Source: Earliella scabrosa
Lineage: Eukaryota > Basidiomycota > Agaricomycetes > Polyporales > Polyporaceae
DNA: 64,000 nt
Direction: 5' to 3'
NCBI GenBank assembly: GCA_022605405.1
Contig: JABYQQ010000001.1
Span: forward strand, 2,480,001-2,544,000
The first letter of the stretch is position 1. Each line of letters starts with the position of its first letter. The position numbers and the translations under genes were made by a program. Positions 36,356 to 48,550 of this stretch are shown one piece after another. Below the pieces are notes generated by a model. That model did no database searches. It saw only the letters and a program-made list of their open reading frames with translations, and was not told where the DNA came from.

Positions 36356-36972
36356 GTCATTCGTGTGGTAGCACCCGAGAGCATATCCTCACCTAAATGC
36401 TCGGGACTCGGGAGGACTTCGCACAACCAGGCGAATGAGATTTGAAAGGAATTTTATATTGAACAAGGGAGAGCCGTACACGCACATGCTACAGTTTTGC
36501 AGAGTGGTCGAACGCGACAGAGGATGTATGTACCAACATGTGAAAGCAAGCAGACGGACACGACTAAGAGAACGGATGGGACGGGGACGTAGAGGAATGT
36601 GAGAGGTGCGGCGGGGAGGGAGGAGGGAGGGAAGGTGGCGAGGATCGAGGGAGGAGATGAGGGGTCGCAGAGACAGGGGGACGTGAGGCAGGGACACAGA
36701 TGCAGAGAGGCAAATATAAAAAATAACACAAACAGTCACACGCGAGGGAACCCGGCGAACAAAGTCCTGATCACAGAAACGAGAGCCGCGCTGAGGTTCC
36801 ATGGACGGAAAGGAAAACGGAAAGGAAAGAAGGATGACCGCCCTTGTGCGTGGCGACGCACGAGGGCAGAAAGGACGGTATTTACAAGAAAGTGTATACA
36901 CAAAATGGAAGGATGGTGGGGTAGGGGCGGGAGGAGGGCGGATAACGGTCGGGTGCATTGTTCTATTACACC

Positions 36973-39617
36973 TTATGTATGCGCCCTGGAGGACTCCGGG
37001 AAGACCGGTGGAGGGCGAGCGGGCTGCGCTTCGCGCGGTGGACGAACACGGAAGTTGGCTCCGATACACAAGTGACTGCAGCACAACGCAAGGCGGCAAC
37101 AACATCAGACACCGCTTGTACCGACATAGAAGGGAAGCGACGACGTACTCAGATGGGAAGTGTGCGTTCGGGAACCCAACAACCTTGTCGAGATACCCTT
37201 GATCCACCTCGCCGAGAACCGAGTTGACCGTGAGGTTCGCGGTCGAGTACCAGATGTAGTCGATCGCCCCCTTGAAGCCAGGAGTGTAGTTGGTCACCGG
37301 GAGCTCGCCGGCACCAGCGTACGCGCTCTTCAGACCTAGGCGGTGGCGCAAGCCCTCGGTCGTGTACTTGCCGTACGTGTGCGACATGAAGTCCTCGTGA
37401 TCGGGAGGGATATAGCCCGAAGACAAGAATTCGTAAACACCGCTCTGGGGGATGGAGTTGTAGTCACCACAGATGATGACCGGTATCTTGTATCCGTCCG
37501 TGTAGCTTGGCGGTGGTCTCGATGAAGAGTTGTTCTCGCCGGCGGAGGGGGTGTTGGCGGAGGACACGGCTGACTGTGCGGGAGGAAGGCGCGGCGGGTA
37601 CTTGGCGAAGTTTTGAGCAATCTTCTCGACCTCCTCGACGAGTAGGGCGGTCTGGACGAGCTTGACGTCGCGGAACTGGGGGTCCCAGGTGATGTGCGCA
37701 TTCGCGATGATGATCCGCGTCCCAGTCTCCTTGTTTTCCAGCAGCGTGACAACAGCCATGTGGTCCTTCCCGAGCACGCGGTTGAACATGTCGTCCGTCT
37801 TCTTGAAGTCTGGCCGCTGCATCGCCACTGCACTGAACTCAATGAGGTGCTTCTCGACGAGGGTGTACCTGATCGCGCGACGTGGGGATCAGCGGGATTT
37901 CATGGAAGAGACAAGAGTGATACGCACTTCGACGCCTTGTAGAAAGTAGCACAGCCGTCCACCAGACGTCGCTCGCTCTCGCTCATGTTCTTGTACCGTG
38001 ACTTCGACCAGTGCACGCCCTCGTAGTCGTGATTCGCCAGGAGCTTTGAGAAGTACTCCTCATACTGAGCGTTGTCGACCTCCTGTAGACAGATGAAGTC
38101 CGCATTGTGGTTGAGGATCTCTTGCAGGATGAGCTCTTTCCGGTAATCCCACTGCAACGCCCAGGATGGAGTGTACCCGTACAACCTCTCCGTTGCACAC
38201 CTCTCGCACAGGATGTTGTAGCACAGAACGGAGAATGAATCCGCCGCCGTCTCTGACGACATAGCTTCCCGTTCCGCCTGACCAACGAAGTGCTTCCAAA
38301 CTCGTTCAGGGGGTGGTGCGGGAATGGGGCACGAGTCGCGGAGATAGGAAATGAGGGCTGGCGTACCGTCCTTCTGCACGATCTGCTTCAACGACGGGTC
38401 CAACGGGTTCCCCTCAATGCCTAGCGTCTGGAGTTGGTGCAGAGTGCCCAGTTCGGGAGGAATTGTTGTCAGTTGGTTATCGAACAGATATAACTCCTTC
38501 AGCGACGTCAACATTCCAAGTTCCGGGGGTAGGGTGGCTAAGAGATTGGACGAGAGATCTAGAAGCTCCAGATGCTTGAGCTTCGAGATCTGGGGAGGAA
38601 TGGTGTCGAGCTGGTTGGCATTGAGGTAGAGAGTGGTAAGGAAGGTGAAGCCGAACAGTCCGGACCCAGGCGGTAAGTTCTTGATACCCACGCCACCCAT
38701 GTCCAACGACTGCCAGTTGTTGCCGGGTTTCGGCGCGGTAATACGAGAGATCTCCGCAACTGGTGGGACGGTAGACGATGGATGATTGGCCAGGGCGCTC
38801 GCGACCGTCGGCGAAAGGTCTGAAGCCGCCTGAGACTTGGTCGAGGGAGAGGTAGTGATGCTTCCTTCTCCCTCCTTGGTGACACCATTGGTCTCTGGAG
38901 GCTTGATGGCGTTCGGGTTCTGGATGGGGATCGCAGACTTCTGAACTGTACGCGCGGCCATGGCGCTTGCCCTCGCTCGATGGTGTGGCGATTTTGCAGC
39001 GCGTACCATCTACGAGGAAACGCATGCGTTAGTTAGGCCGTAAAGGAGACATTCCGAATGAGAGCGATGGGGTTTATCAAGACGGTGATCCAGCCGGAGG
39101 AGAGGGAGTGCAACCTCCGTCAAGTCCGCAAGACGTCAAAAGTCGATATGGACCCCAACGATGCCGGAAAAATCGACACATAAAGTACAAAATAATAACG
39201 TACCTCGCACTTGAGCAACTGCTGCTGCCAATGGGGGGTCATCATCTGCATCCCAATCGCCCCCGGTGAGCCACCCTGCCCTAATGCTCCATGTGGACCC
39301 TGCAGACCGTTCCCGTTGGGTTGTGACGGATAGTGTGGATGTGAAAGGGAGTTCTGATGGTGATGATGTGGGAGGGGACCGGGCATATGCTGGTGAGGGT
39401 GATGCTGCATAGCGGTCATAGTGCCGTTCGCATGGGTGAAGAGAGGGTAAGCGGGGGATGTTGGGGGCTGGTTGTTGTTCGCCGGACCAAAGACGGGATG
39501 CCTTGCCCATGGAGATTGATCATGGACTTGACCTGGATGGGCGTGGGTGGGGAGCTTGTGGGCAATGCCCGGGGATTGTTGAGGATAGTACATGGCATTG
39601 GCGGTGAGAGTCGCCAC
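36973..39617 (-). CDS. CCR4: CCR4 deadenylase, catalytic subunit of CCR4-NOT
   Basis: Removes poly(A) tails from mRNA in the cytoplasm as part of the CCR4-NOT complex. Four exons: 39617-39204, 39009-37928, 37868-37149, 37075-36973; 772 aa. Residues 1-138 are Pro/His/Gln-rich and disordered. Leucine-rich repeats lie at about 235-345 (LKELYLFDNQLTTIPPELG type) and bind the NOT1-CAF1 side in known homologues. The exonuclease-endonuclease-phosphatase domain runs from about 396 to the end, with Asn403 (CYNILC), Glu448 (CLQEVD), Asn555/His557 (NAH), Asp634/Asn636 (GDYNS) and Asp739-His740 (FPSDH), the last split by an intron. A Ser/Pro-rich insertion sits inside this domain at about residues 595-620. 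The gene is transcribed away from ERG19. Confidence 0.93.
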
Positions 39618-40135
39618 TCTGGAAGGGAGAAAGGGGGGAAGGGAGGAAGAAAGAGGAGGGAACGACTATGAAAACAGGGAGAGAAGGAGGAAGTCGTTGG
39701 GATGGTCGTGGTCGTCGTGAAGAACAGCGAGCGTGGAGTGTTTGTCACTTCCAACGATGACGAGCACAGCTATGTCGGCGCCCTCGGCTGACTAAGCTCC
39801 TCTTTCCGCCCCGCTCTCACTCTCTGCTCCGGCTCGGACGCTGTGCGCGGCCCATTTTTCCTCGCGCAATCTTCGTCCGATGTCGCTCGGAATGACACAC
39901 CCCTCGTCCCAGCGTCGTCCTCGCCGTCCGCCTCGAACGCCCGCATTTGTCGTCCAAGAATGCACCGCTCGGAAACGCGTAAATTGAGAACTAATCTCCG
40001 TTAGCCGGATAAGGCAAGTGATACATACAAGCCGTACGATTTCACGATTTCAAGACATCGTGCTATGCGCTCTCCTCGCTACTTAAGCCTCCTCTTTCTC
40101 CCCTTTGCCTCGCAAGACCTCTCTTCTTGACTACC
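39618..40135. promoter_or_regulatory. Shared divergent promoter of CCR4 and ERG19
   Basis: 518 bp between the two start codons, containing both 5' untranslated regions. Pyrimidine-rich tracts precede each ATG (on the plus strand about 40085-40130; on the minus strand about 39730-39640), as is common for fungal core promoters. No clear TATA box is seen. Confidence 0.6.
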
Positions 40136-41443
40136 ATGTCCGTCTACCAAGCAACCGCCTCCGCGCCAGTCAACATTGCCTGCATAAAGTGCGTGCTGCG
40201 AAGCTTTGATCCATCCCCGATTGACACAGATCTCCAGATACTGGGGCAAGCGCGACACGAAACTCATCTTGCCCACAAACTCTTCTCTTTCGGTCACCCT
40301 TGACCAGGACCATCTGCGCTCTACGACCACATCTCGTGCAGACCCTTCGTTCCAGAAGGACAGGCTCTGGCTGAACGGCGACGAGGAGGAGATCAAGGAT
40401 GGGGGCAGGCTCGCGACGTGCATCAAGGAGATGCGGGGGCTGAGGAAGCAGCTCGAGGACACCGACGCCAGTCTACCCAAGGTGAGCTCTCTAACGCTCT
40501 TGCCTTCGAGGCTGTGACCGACCTGCAGAAGATTTCCGGTTACCCCGTACACATCTGCTCCCGGAACAATTTCCCGACCGCTGCCGGTCTGGCGTCCTCC
40601 GCATCTGGCTTTGCGGCCCTCGTCGCGTCCCTCGCGGCACTCTACCAACTCCCCACCGACGCGTCCCGCCTCTCGCTCATCGCCCGCCAAGGCTCCGGCT
40701 CTGCCTGCCGTTCGCTCTTCGGCGGCTTCGTCGCATGGCAGATGGGCGAGCGCGCCGACGGATCCGACTCGTACGCCGTGGAGGTCGCCCCCCGCGAGCA
40801 CTGGCCAGACATCCACGCGCTCATCTGCGTTGTCAACGACGAGAAGAAGGGCACGTCCTCGACATCGGGCATGCAGCGCACGGTGGAGACCTCGCCCCTG
40901 CTGCAGCACCGCATCAAGCACGTTGTGCCCGAGCGCATGAAGGCGATCTCGGACGCGATCCTCGCGCGCGACTTCGACACGTTCGCACGCATCACGATGC
41001 AAGACTCGAACCAGTTCCACGCCGTCGCGCTCGACACGGACCCCCCGATCTTCTACATGAACGACGTCTCGCGGGCGATCATCGCCCTCATCGTCGAGTA
41101 CAACCGTGTCGCTGTTGCCAACGGCGGAAAGCTTAAGGCGGCTTACACGTACGATGCGGGTCCGAACGCGGTCATCTACGCGCCGAAGGAGAACATCAAG
41201 GAAATTGTGGAGTTGATCGTGAAGTACTTCCCTCAGGCGAACAGCTTCAAGGACCCCTTCGGTCTCTTTGGTGCCGCTGGGGTGCAGGGCAAGGTCCCGG
41301 AGGGCTTCAACGAGGCTGTCGCGAAAACATTTGAGACGGGAGCGGTGAAGGGTCTCATCCACACCCGCGTCGGCGACGGTCCTCGCACCTTGGGCAGCCA
41401 GGAGGCGTTGCTGGGTGCAGACGGTCTACCGTTGAAGGCATGA
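40136..41443 (+). CDS. ERG19: Mevalonate diphosphate decarboxylase
   Basis: Converts mevalonate 5-diphosphate, with ATP, to isopentenyl diphosphate in the sterol/isoprenoid pathway. Three exons: 40136-40188, 40238-40481, 40529-41443; 403 aa, the normal size. The start SAPVNIACIKYWGKRD matches the family's opening motif; NSSLSVTLDQ follows. The GHMP-kinase ATP loop is at about residues 113-125 (FPTAAGLASSASG), GSACRSLFGGF comes next, and the catalytic Asp is about residue 308 in TYDAGPNA. The second intron ends CCTGCAG just before KISGYPV, where homologues continue without a gap. It is a single-copy housekeeping gene, divergent from CCR4. Confidence 0.95.
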
Positions 41444-41449
41444 TGTATC

Positions 41450-42000
41450 TTTTATCTAGATCTAGGCGATGCACTGTAATTGTATAACACGATGCTACCA
41501 CTCGCTATAGAAGAGCATCATCGCATAGCTGCCAGAGGGCGCACGACCCCCGCGTGCCTATGGCCGACGCTATGTGGTGTGATCATAGACGGTAAGCACG
41601 ACGTACACGCTATACCTGGAACGACGGGAATTGTCAGGGTTTGTCTTGTCCTCATTCTCGGAGGACTCGGACGATAGGTCGTTTCTTCCCACTTCTAGTC
41701 AATGAATGCGGGTAACAGCTAGTGCCTTGCTGCATCCTTGGACTCGTGATCGGAGAAAGTCGTGATTACATTCCTCTGAGGTATAAGGATACAGGTCGCA
41801 ACTGGATACAATTTTTGCATAACATGAACTAGGAATTCCGGGTTCGGAACGATACGTCTGAAACGGACCGATGCCTTCAGTAGCATCGTCGGGCGACCTG
41901 CAAGTACATACTGGCATGCAACTGCCCTGCTTCTTCAGGATCGCTCAGGGCGGAACTATCGAGGTCCGCGTTGGGTATGAGTGACCAGTGTCACGCTCGC
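41450..42000. other. No gene seen
   Basis: Downstream region of ERG19; no motif-bearing frame on either strand. Confidence 0.4.
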
Positions 42001-42040
42001 GAGGTGAGAACATGCGCTTACCTGCATGCAAACGAAGCAG

Positions 42041-43262
42041 TCATCGCCAACGCATTCGTGTGCGATATCTTCCTCCTCCTTCGGCAGCGAGGAGCCTATG
42101 CAGTCGTGAGTTGCATCCCAACCGTATCAAGGAGCAGCACTGACCTTTCGCGAGGATCTCCTTTTCACAGAGACGTTCAACCTGGACGAGCGCCACGTTA
42201 ACCTGAAGATGAGCGCTTGAGCAAGACACATGCGAGACATGCACTGGATTGGAGCGTACCAGTACTTGTTCCTTGAAGTGCCTAGCGGAGTGCTTGAACA
42301 TGCGAGTCGAGGCTAGGCTCGACGAAGAGCCTTGGATTATGCTGTCCTCCAGACTAAATATTGAGGGAGAAGATCCGGTCAGCAACGGATGCGGCTCATA
42401 GCTGTCATTCCGCACCTTTTACCCAAGGTCGCCAATCGAACAAGTTCTTCCTTGTCATCAGCCTCATGATATTCATGGGTAAGTTCCTTGAGGGCATCCA
42501 TGCCCTCGTGGCAGTATTGCGCAGCACGTCGGAGTTGGTAGCTCTGAGAAAGACGGTTCGGCATAAGGGGACTCGGGTTCGAAGGAAGAACTGGCACGCT
42601 GTGAGAGTCGGACTCGAACTGACTCGTGTCATCAGCAGCGGTGCAGCGGGGTGCAATTCATCTAGGAGCGACGCACCGATGACATTGTCTAGTGGGCCAG
42701 CCAACAGGTGCTGGGATATAGATTGTTGACGGTCGGTGGGCGAGGAAGATGATGAGTACTTGAGTACCGATACCTCCGCATGGAGAGACCCTTTTAAAGG
42801 CTCAGTGAGCTTTACATGTGGGCCTGAGTGTAAACAACGTTTCTGAACGAAAGCGGTAAACGTTTCCAGTGGCTGTCAATGGCAGTGAGAAGGAAGAAAA
42901 CAATGCAACCGTGTCGTGACGGTCAAACTTGAGACTACCGTCACGGTACAATGATACCGACCAGTTGCGCCGAACTTTGAGCAGTAGCGGAAACGTTGTC
43001 AAGATACACGTGCACATGGGGAACACAGTCGCGCTGATGGCGCACTTGTGTCCATAACAGAGACATAGTACGTAGGTGGTGGTTCAAAGCGAAACGGCGT
43101 GACGGCGTTCTTCAACTGGAAGTTCTTGTTTGGCTGGGCGTTCCCACGTGGTAGCAACGTTCTACTACATAGGCGCTCCCACAAGGTTGTCCTTGTTCTC
43201 CTCTGTCCCGCCCTCACAGCATACTTCAAGATCGGTGCCAAATAACCTCCATCTGTAGCCAT
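42041..43262 (-). CDS. Orphan gene M1, divergent partner of a kinase relic
   Basis: Minus-strand pieces with coding character lie at 43262-43000, 43026-42840, 42597-42400 and 42380-42100; joins are unresolved. The third piece reads LSQSYQLRRAAQYCHEGMDAL and the fourth has STRMFKHSARHFKEQ. Both resemble pieces of the minus-strand genes at 44.7-46.0 kb and 48.6-49.6 kb in order and spacing, so I treat it as a member of the same family. Function unknown. It ends just upstream of, and divergent from, a broken kinase-like copy, and may itself be broken. Confidence 0.35.
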
Positions 43263-43479
43263 CAGCCAACGTGGTTACTGACGCAGGCAGGTGCGGCCCC
43301 CTGCGTGCTTCGACAGCTGGCACAGCTGATGATGCTTGCACAAGCACGAGTCCTGGATCGAGGACAGTCCATTCAACCAATTGTTCGGCTGACACGCTGT
43401 CGGAGAACGCAACTCAACAACGACTGTGTCCCGGAAGGATGTGAACCTCACCCATGCGGTGTCACCCTTCAGGTATCAC

Positions 43480-44311
43480 TCATCTCCTTCCCTAGGCAGA
43501 ATGACTTACTCCGGTTCCCATTACGACTCCTCTGGTACTGCCTGGGAACTCTCCTGGCTTTGGCTCAAAAAGTCGATGTTGGAGAGCGAGGACGGCGCAG
43601 TGGAAATACAGGTTAGTTACCCGGTGACGGCTAGCTCTGTTTACGTGTTTGGCTTAGGTATACAAGGTTCCGGATGCAGTCCGAAACAAGGACGGTTGCG
43701 TTGTCGTGCCCAAGCAGGTCGAACGGCCTCTGCATCCCCACGAGAGCAGCAAAGGACTCTACATATCGTCCCCCGAGCCTTCACTGACTTCGGCTATGCG
43801 ATGAATTATGGCCCTGTGCAGAGAAAGGACCTTTGTTTGGGCGTGACAAGACCGTACCTTAGTCCCAAGAGACAAGAAGACTCCTCGAAATCTGTGCCAC
43901 ACCGGCGTGTATTACTTACATTGGGAACCTCGTTCGGAGATACCTCGTGCAGGTCGCCCATGTTATCCTCATTGTGTAGTGGGTAGGCATACTGATTCAC
44001 CATATTATTAGGTCTGTAGCAACCTTACGTTCATGGATAACCTTATCGCTCGCATGGTTCCGGACGAGCCGCTCAGACAAGCGGCTCACCATGGAAGACT
44101 CGTCACTGCCGAGTTCGAAGCCATCATATCCCGCCTTTCGAGCTGGAGGCTCAGGGCGCGGCTGAATGAGCGACGAGACAGTTGGGCCGTGAACCGTAAC
44201 GTCTTCAAGGACATCCACTGGCATATAGTAGGTATCCTGCACCGTGTCGTTCATTTTCACAGCGCGCTCCCCTCTCCCGAGAGGACGAAGAAGTCAAAGT
44301 GGAATCATTGA
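43480..44311 (+). pseudogene. Kinase-like relic R1
   Basis: Remnants in order: WLWLKKS..ESEDGAVEIQV (exon 1 end, near 43555), a VPDAVRNKDG..LHPHES segment (exon 2, near 43670), then a jump to DFGYAMNYG near 43785, a frame-broken FGRDKTVP, CHTGVYY and IGNLVRRYLVQ, and a nearly intact last exon (44024-44311) with LIARMV and LSSWRLRARL. Most of exon 2 and the whole HRD exon are missing and at least two frame changes occur. A kinase copy damaged by an internal deletion. Confidence 0.75.
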
Positions 44312-44719
44312 TGCATTGTTCTTTATGGCACTTTGCAAGCGTTCTGTTTAATGTACGTCAGGCAATACTTTCTTGTCTCCCTTTGCCCCGCGTTGCTGTC
44401 GCTGCCTTCGGATTGCGGAGAAAGACAGCGTCGCGTCTGTAGGCGAACATCTTCGTCTTGAATCTTGCGAAGAGTCTCCAGCCCGTAACTCTCAGTTCTC
44501 TCCTCAAGTCGCCAATTCTCGCGGCGCTGCCATCACACTTCGCCTTCATCTAATTGCCGGAACCTCTAACCGAAGGGCTTCATGGCGGTACCGATTCTCA
44601 AAAGGGTTGTCCCTGTGATTTCCTGTCCTCACAGAGATGTGAGGTGACCCGCTGTATCTCTCAACCAGTGTCCGTATATTGTTACAATATTTATGCAAGA
44701 CTGCAGAAAGGGAATATAG

Positions 44720-46060
44720 TTAAAGGATCGAGGCAGAGTCTGAGTGCCGAAGCAATGGCGTTTGCGATCCTGTGTCGGAAACGTCGTCCATTGCCCCAAA
44801 TGTCTCAGAGGTCGTAACACGCAGTCCAACACCGCCCAATGCGGTATCGCCTGCAGCCGAGAGGCGGCCGCCAGAGAAATCTTTGTGCCGTAGCAGGATC
44901 AGCCATATGCAAGGCGCGATGACAGTGCAACGTACCTGCAGGTGGAAAGACTGGAGAACATGGCGTTCGAACACAAGCAGCTTCATACACGTCCCCGCTG
45001 TTACCCTGTACGGGAGTGCTCCTGCCGGAAAAGGGGGCTGCCACGACGTCAGTTGCACGAAGAGAAGGATCTAATCCAGGTCACGCACAGGTAACACAAG
45101 ACTCATCAGATGAGTGATGACGAGGTTGGGAGAGGGTGACCGTAAGATCGACGGCCTCATGATTTTGCGAAGATAGCTGCAGCATGCATGCATAACCATG
45201 TAATATTGGGCGGGACGGGGGACCTGAGAGTGTCAGAGATGTCACATACCTCTACATGAGCATAGAAGCCGCGGCATCGGCGCTTGAAATGGCGAGATGC
45301 GAGTATCGTCAGCTTCCGACTCTCCTCCAACTTTCTGAGAGCGTCGATCAATCTGCGCACAGAATGCACCGACGGTCAGCGAGACATTGTCTGACGAACG
45401 AGGGAGTCAGACACACTGACTTCTTATTGCGCTTGGCTAGATCAGTTGCCTCGATATTGCCGGAGAAGTTTGGGTTGTTCATTGCCGTGGCCTTCAGGAG
45501 CTCAACGGCTTGTCGTCGATACTGGATGCCGCGTTGTACGTGGTAGTTGGCGCTGAACATTTTGATCGGCCAAGGAAGTCGTAGCGCATCAGTGCCGCAC
45601 ACAGCGCGACTAAAGTCAGGGGACATCAAGTCGTCCTGGTCAAGTGTACCATCCAGCGGTGAGAAGTCAGCTTTGCCGTTGCTGTCCCAGTGTCCGAGAA
45701 AGTCAAGAGAGTACGTCTGGTTGCTGACTTCGGGGCGGCTGGTGGAGCAATCCATGACGCAGTCAAAGAGCTCGAGAGACAGGAACGGGCGAGAAGTGAG
45801 AGTGTGTATCAAGCTCACTTGCTGGGTTATAACAGAGTCTAGTGGAGACGTAAACCGTTGTGATGCTGGCACGTCAGTCGCAAGAACAATGGATCCCATG
45901 AGAGCCGGTGCGCCGCCGGAGTAGAGCCAGACGCCATCAACCTAGCGAGAAGGAAAGAATCGGCCAGGGGTGCCATGAGTATGACGGGGTGGAGGAAAAG
46001 ACAAGGGCTGCTGTCCCACAACCCACCCACAAGTGTCGTTCTGAATGATGCCGCAAGCGC
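44720..46060 (-). CDS. Orphan gene M2, divergent partner of kinase K2
   Basis: The best segment is 45965-45400 on the minus strand: DGVWLYSGGAPALMGSIV follows a TAG acceptor, then a polar domain, then YHVQRGIQYRRQAVELLK. The next pieces are about 45360-45255 (RLIDALRKLEESRKL, FKRRCRGFYAHVEV) and 45050-44720 (a hydrophobic IAPCIWLIL stretch). A possible first exon starts at ATG about 46090. The helical YxxxRxxxYxxx pattern and the following basic FKxxxxxFYxxV pattern recur in M1 and M3. No catalytic motif is recognised. It is transcribed away from kinase K2. Confidence 0.4.
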
Positions 46061-46207
46061 CCGAACGTAAGCGGCGGCTGTACATGTTCAATTGTTCAGC
46101 CACGTGTGACTGTCACTCCTGTAGCGGCCGTTCCCAGGCTTCGAGACGCGACTCCCGTGTGCGTCGCGTCACTGTCCCCCTACGCATCCCGCTCTGTCCC
46201 ATGCAGT

Positions 46208-47551
46208 ATGGCTCCTCCGTCAGACGGTCCTCCCAATGCTGAAGATCCTCTTCCAGAACGCGAGGTATACTGGCGCGATCGTTATGAATGGTTATGTGGT
46301 AAAGGCTACCAGTTACGGCCTCGGTATAAGCCCGGCTGGACTCCTTCATGGCACGGCACAAAGAAGACTGAATTCGAATGTGAGGATGGGGTGGAGATAG
46401 AGGTCCGTCATCTGTTGATCTCTTTTGAATCTCCCGGCTCATGGTGCTGCAGACGTTCAAAATCCTGGATGCGGTTCGAATTCAGGACGGGAGTACTGTG
46501 ATGCTGAAGCAAATAGACAAGACTGTCCATCCACATGAAAGCGCGATAGGGCTACATATGTCTCTTCCCGAACTTGCCTCGGATCCTCGCAACCACTGTT
46601 GCCCCGTGCTAGAAGTGCTCCAAGACCCGTTCAACCACGATTTGGAACTCATGGTGATGCCTCTGCTTCGCTTGTTCGACGAACCCAAACTGGCGACCGT
46701 CGGTGAAGCTGCGGAGTTCTTCCGTCAGACGTTTGAGGTAACGACTATTGCTATTTTTGCCCCCACCTTGCTCATCCATTATGCAGGGTCTGCGCTTCAT
46801 GCACGAGCATCACGTTGCTCACCGGTCAGTCCCCTCGCTTTCCTTGGAGCTCAGCTCATGACATTGGTTGGAGTTCAGCGATATCTCGAAATTGAACATC
46901 ATGATGGACCCGCGACCTATTCTACCTAACGGATTTCACCCCCAAGCTCCGTACATGTCCCGCGATCTCACGCGTTTCGTGAGTCCACGCTCACGTACCA
47001 GATACCCTGTCAAATACTACTTCACCGACTTCGGCCACGCTAGGAGGTACGCTTCCGAGGAAACGAACCCCCTAGAGCGACCCCTGTTGGGCGGTGATAA
47101 GACGGTCCCAGAGTTCCAGAACGACAGGACAACCCCGCGGAATCCGTTCCACACCGACGTGTACTACATGGGGAACATCGTCCGGAGATACTTCCTCCAG
47201 GTCGGTCTATGCTACTGTCCGGTCATTGCGTGGCTTTGTTGGCATTGCTGACAGTGCCGTCCATAGGTGTATTCCAATCTGGCGTTCATGAGCGACCTCA
47301 TCGCCCGCATGGTCCAAGACGAGCCAGACAAGCGTCCCACTATGGACGAAGTTCTCAAAGAATACAAATCCATCATGACTCGTCTTCCCAGCTGGAAGCT
47401 CCGTGAGCGACTCGTCGAGCGACGAGACAGCCCCGTCGTCAACTTCTTCAAGGACGTCCACCACATTTCCTTCCGCACTGTGCCATTCATGCTCACCTTC
47501 CGCTCCCCTCTCCCGACACCGAAGACGACGAAGTCGAAGCGAAGGTCATGA
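46208..47551 (+). CDS. Kinase-like protein K2, catalytic residues intact
   Basis: Exons 46208-46402, 46453-46737, 46787-46824, 46879-47200, 47267-47551; 374 aa. Exon 1 carries YWRDRYEWL and the GYxLRPRYxxxWxPSW block. Lys84 (VMLK) is the β3 lysine; the loop is HRD (172-174) with Asn179; DFG begins at Asp223 (TDFGHARRY). GGDKTVPEF takes the place of the usual APE segment and DVYYMGN supplies the D-x4-G of subdomain IX. RPTMDE near the C terminus is standard. Predicted Ser/Thr-type kinase fold without a normal glycine-rich loop; substrate unknown. The last exon is slightly longer than in relatives, ending in a basic tail. It is divergent from gene M2 across a short gap. Confidence 0.85.
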
Positions 47552-48029
47552 TGCACTCTATCTCCGTTCAGATACACCGCTGTTGTCACCCCTGACGCTC
47601 GCTACATAGTCCTGTTATATCGCTACGCTCTGCATCGCTATCTACGTTGTTCTGTATGTGGTCAAAATGCTAGCGGTGGTCTGTCGCGATCACACTGCCC
47701 GGCCAAGTCCCGGAGTCCAGCTTGTCACAATCGCTCCCGCCGTCATGGCAAAGACCGGACGAAAGCGCACCGTCACATAGGACTCGGCCGCCGAACCAAG
47801 CCGCGTGTGGGTCCCAGTCGGATTCTATACACGCAGATTCACATCGCCCCAACTGGATGTGGATACTGAACATGCGGATAACAAAGCCCCCAGCGCTGCG
47901 CCGCCCACGATCATGAGGTGGTGCGCTAACGTCGATCGACAGCATGCAGACAATTGTACCACAACGTGCGCGCGTCGGACATCGACCAGTCACGATGCAA
48001 TACTAGAACGAATGTGTCAGGTATCCCAG

Positions 48030-48170
48030 GGTTGGCTCGTCCCGCACGTCCCAGAGTCATTGGGCGGCGTCCCACCAAATGGTTGCCTGGTATGGCAAGG
48101 TTATCATGTTGCGTCTCTCGAGCTGGAAACTCCCGGCTCGAGCGGCTCGTCTAGCGACGAGATCATGATG
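48030..48170 (+). pseudogene. Kinase-like relic R2 (C-terminal piece)
   Basis: One frame reads LARPARPRVIGRRPTKWLP and continues to NSRLERLV, matching the LIARMVQDEPxKRPT..LRERLV end of K2. Neighbouring frames continue the match (SSWKLPAR), so indels are present. No other part of the gene was found nearby. Confidence 0.55.
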
Positions 48171-48550
48171 GCCGGGCCGTACGCGGCGTCATTCGGACAT
48201 ACGACATTCACTGGTGCGGAAATCATGCGGTGCCAGTGGTAGACGAAAGCAGAGGAGAGTGGTTCCTCCGAGATGATCACTGAACCCGCCTTAATGGGAG
48301 CAACCTGCAACGGATCCTTGTACTTGTGGTAACAGTCATGCGGTGACGAGACTGAACTGTCGAGACAGAGATGGGTGCCACTAGCCGTGTTGCCACGGCA
48401 TACTGTCCAGCGCGGCTAACCCGTACCTACTTGGTGGGTGCGATCGAACTTTCCTACATAGTCATCTCTGAGCCTTTGGTCCCCTGATACATAGATAGAA
48501 TCGATACAAACGTAACGAATGTCCTGGCAGGAACATGTCGAATCATGATA

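Noticed and set aside
40079..41362. 427-codon open frame on the minus strand over the ERG19 gene
   Set aside because: It is the antisense shadow of a GC-rich, codon-biased gene; its sequence is repetitive Arg/Val/Asp without motifs.
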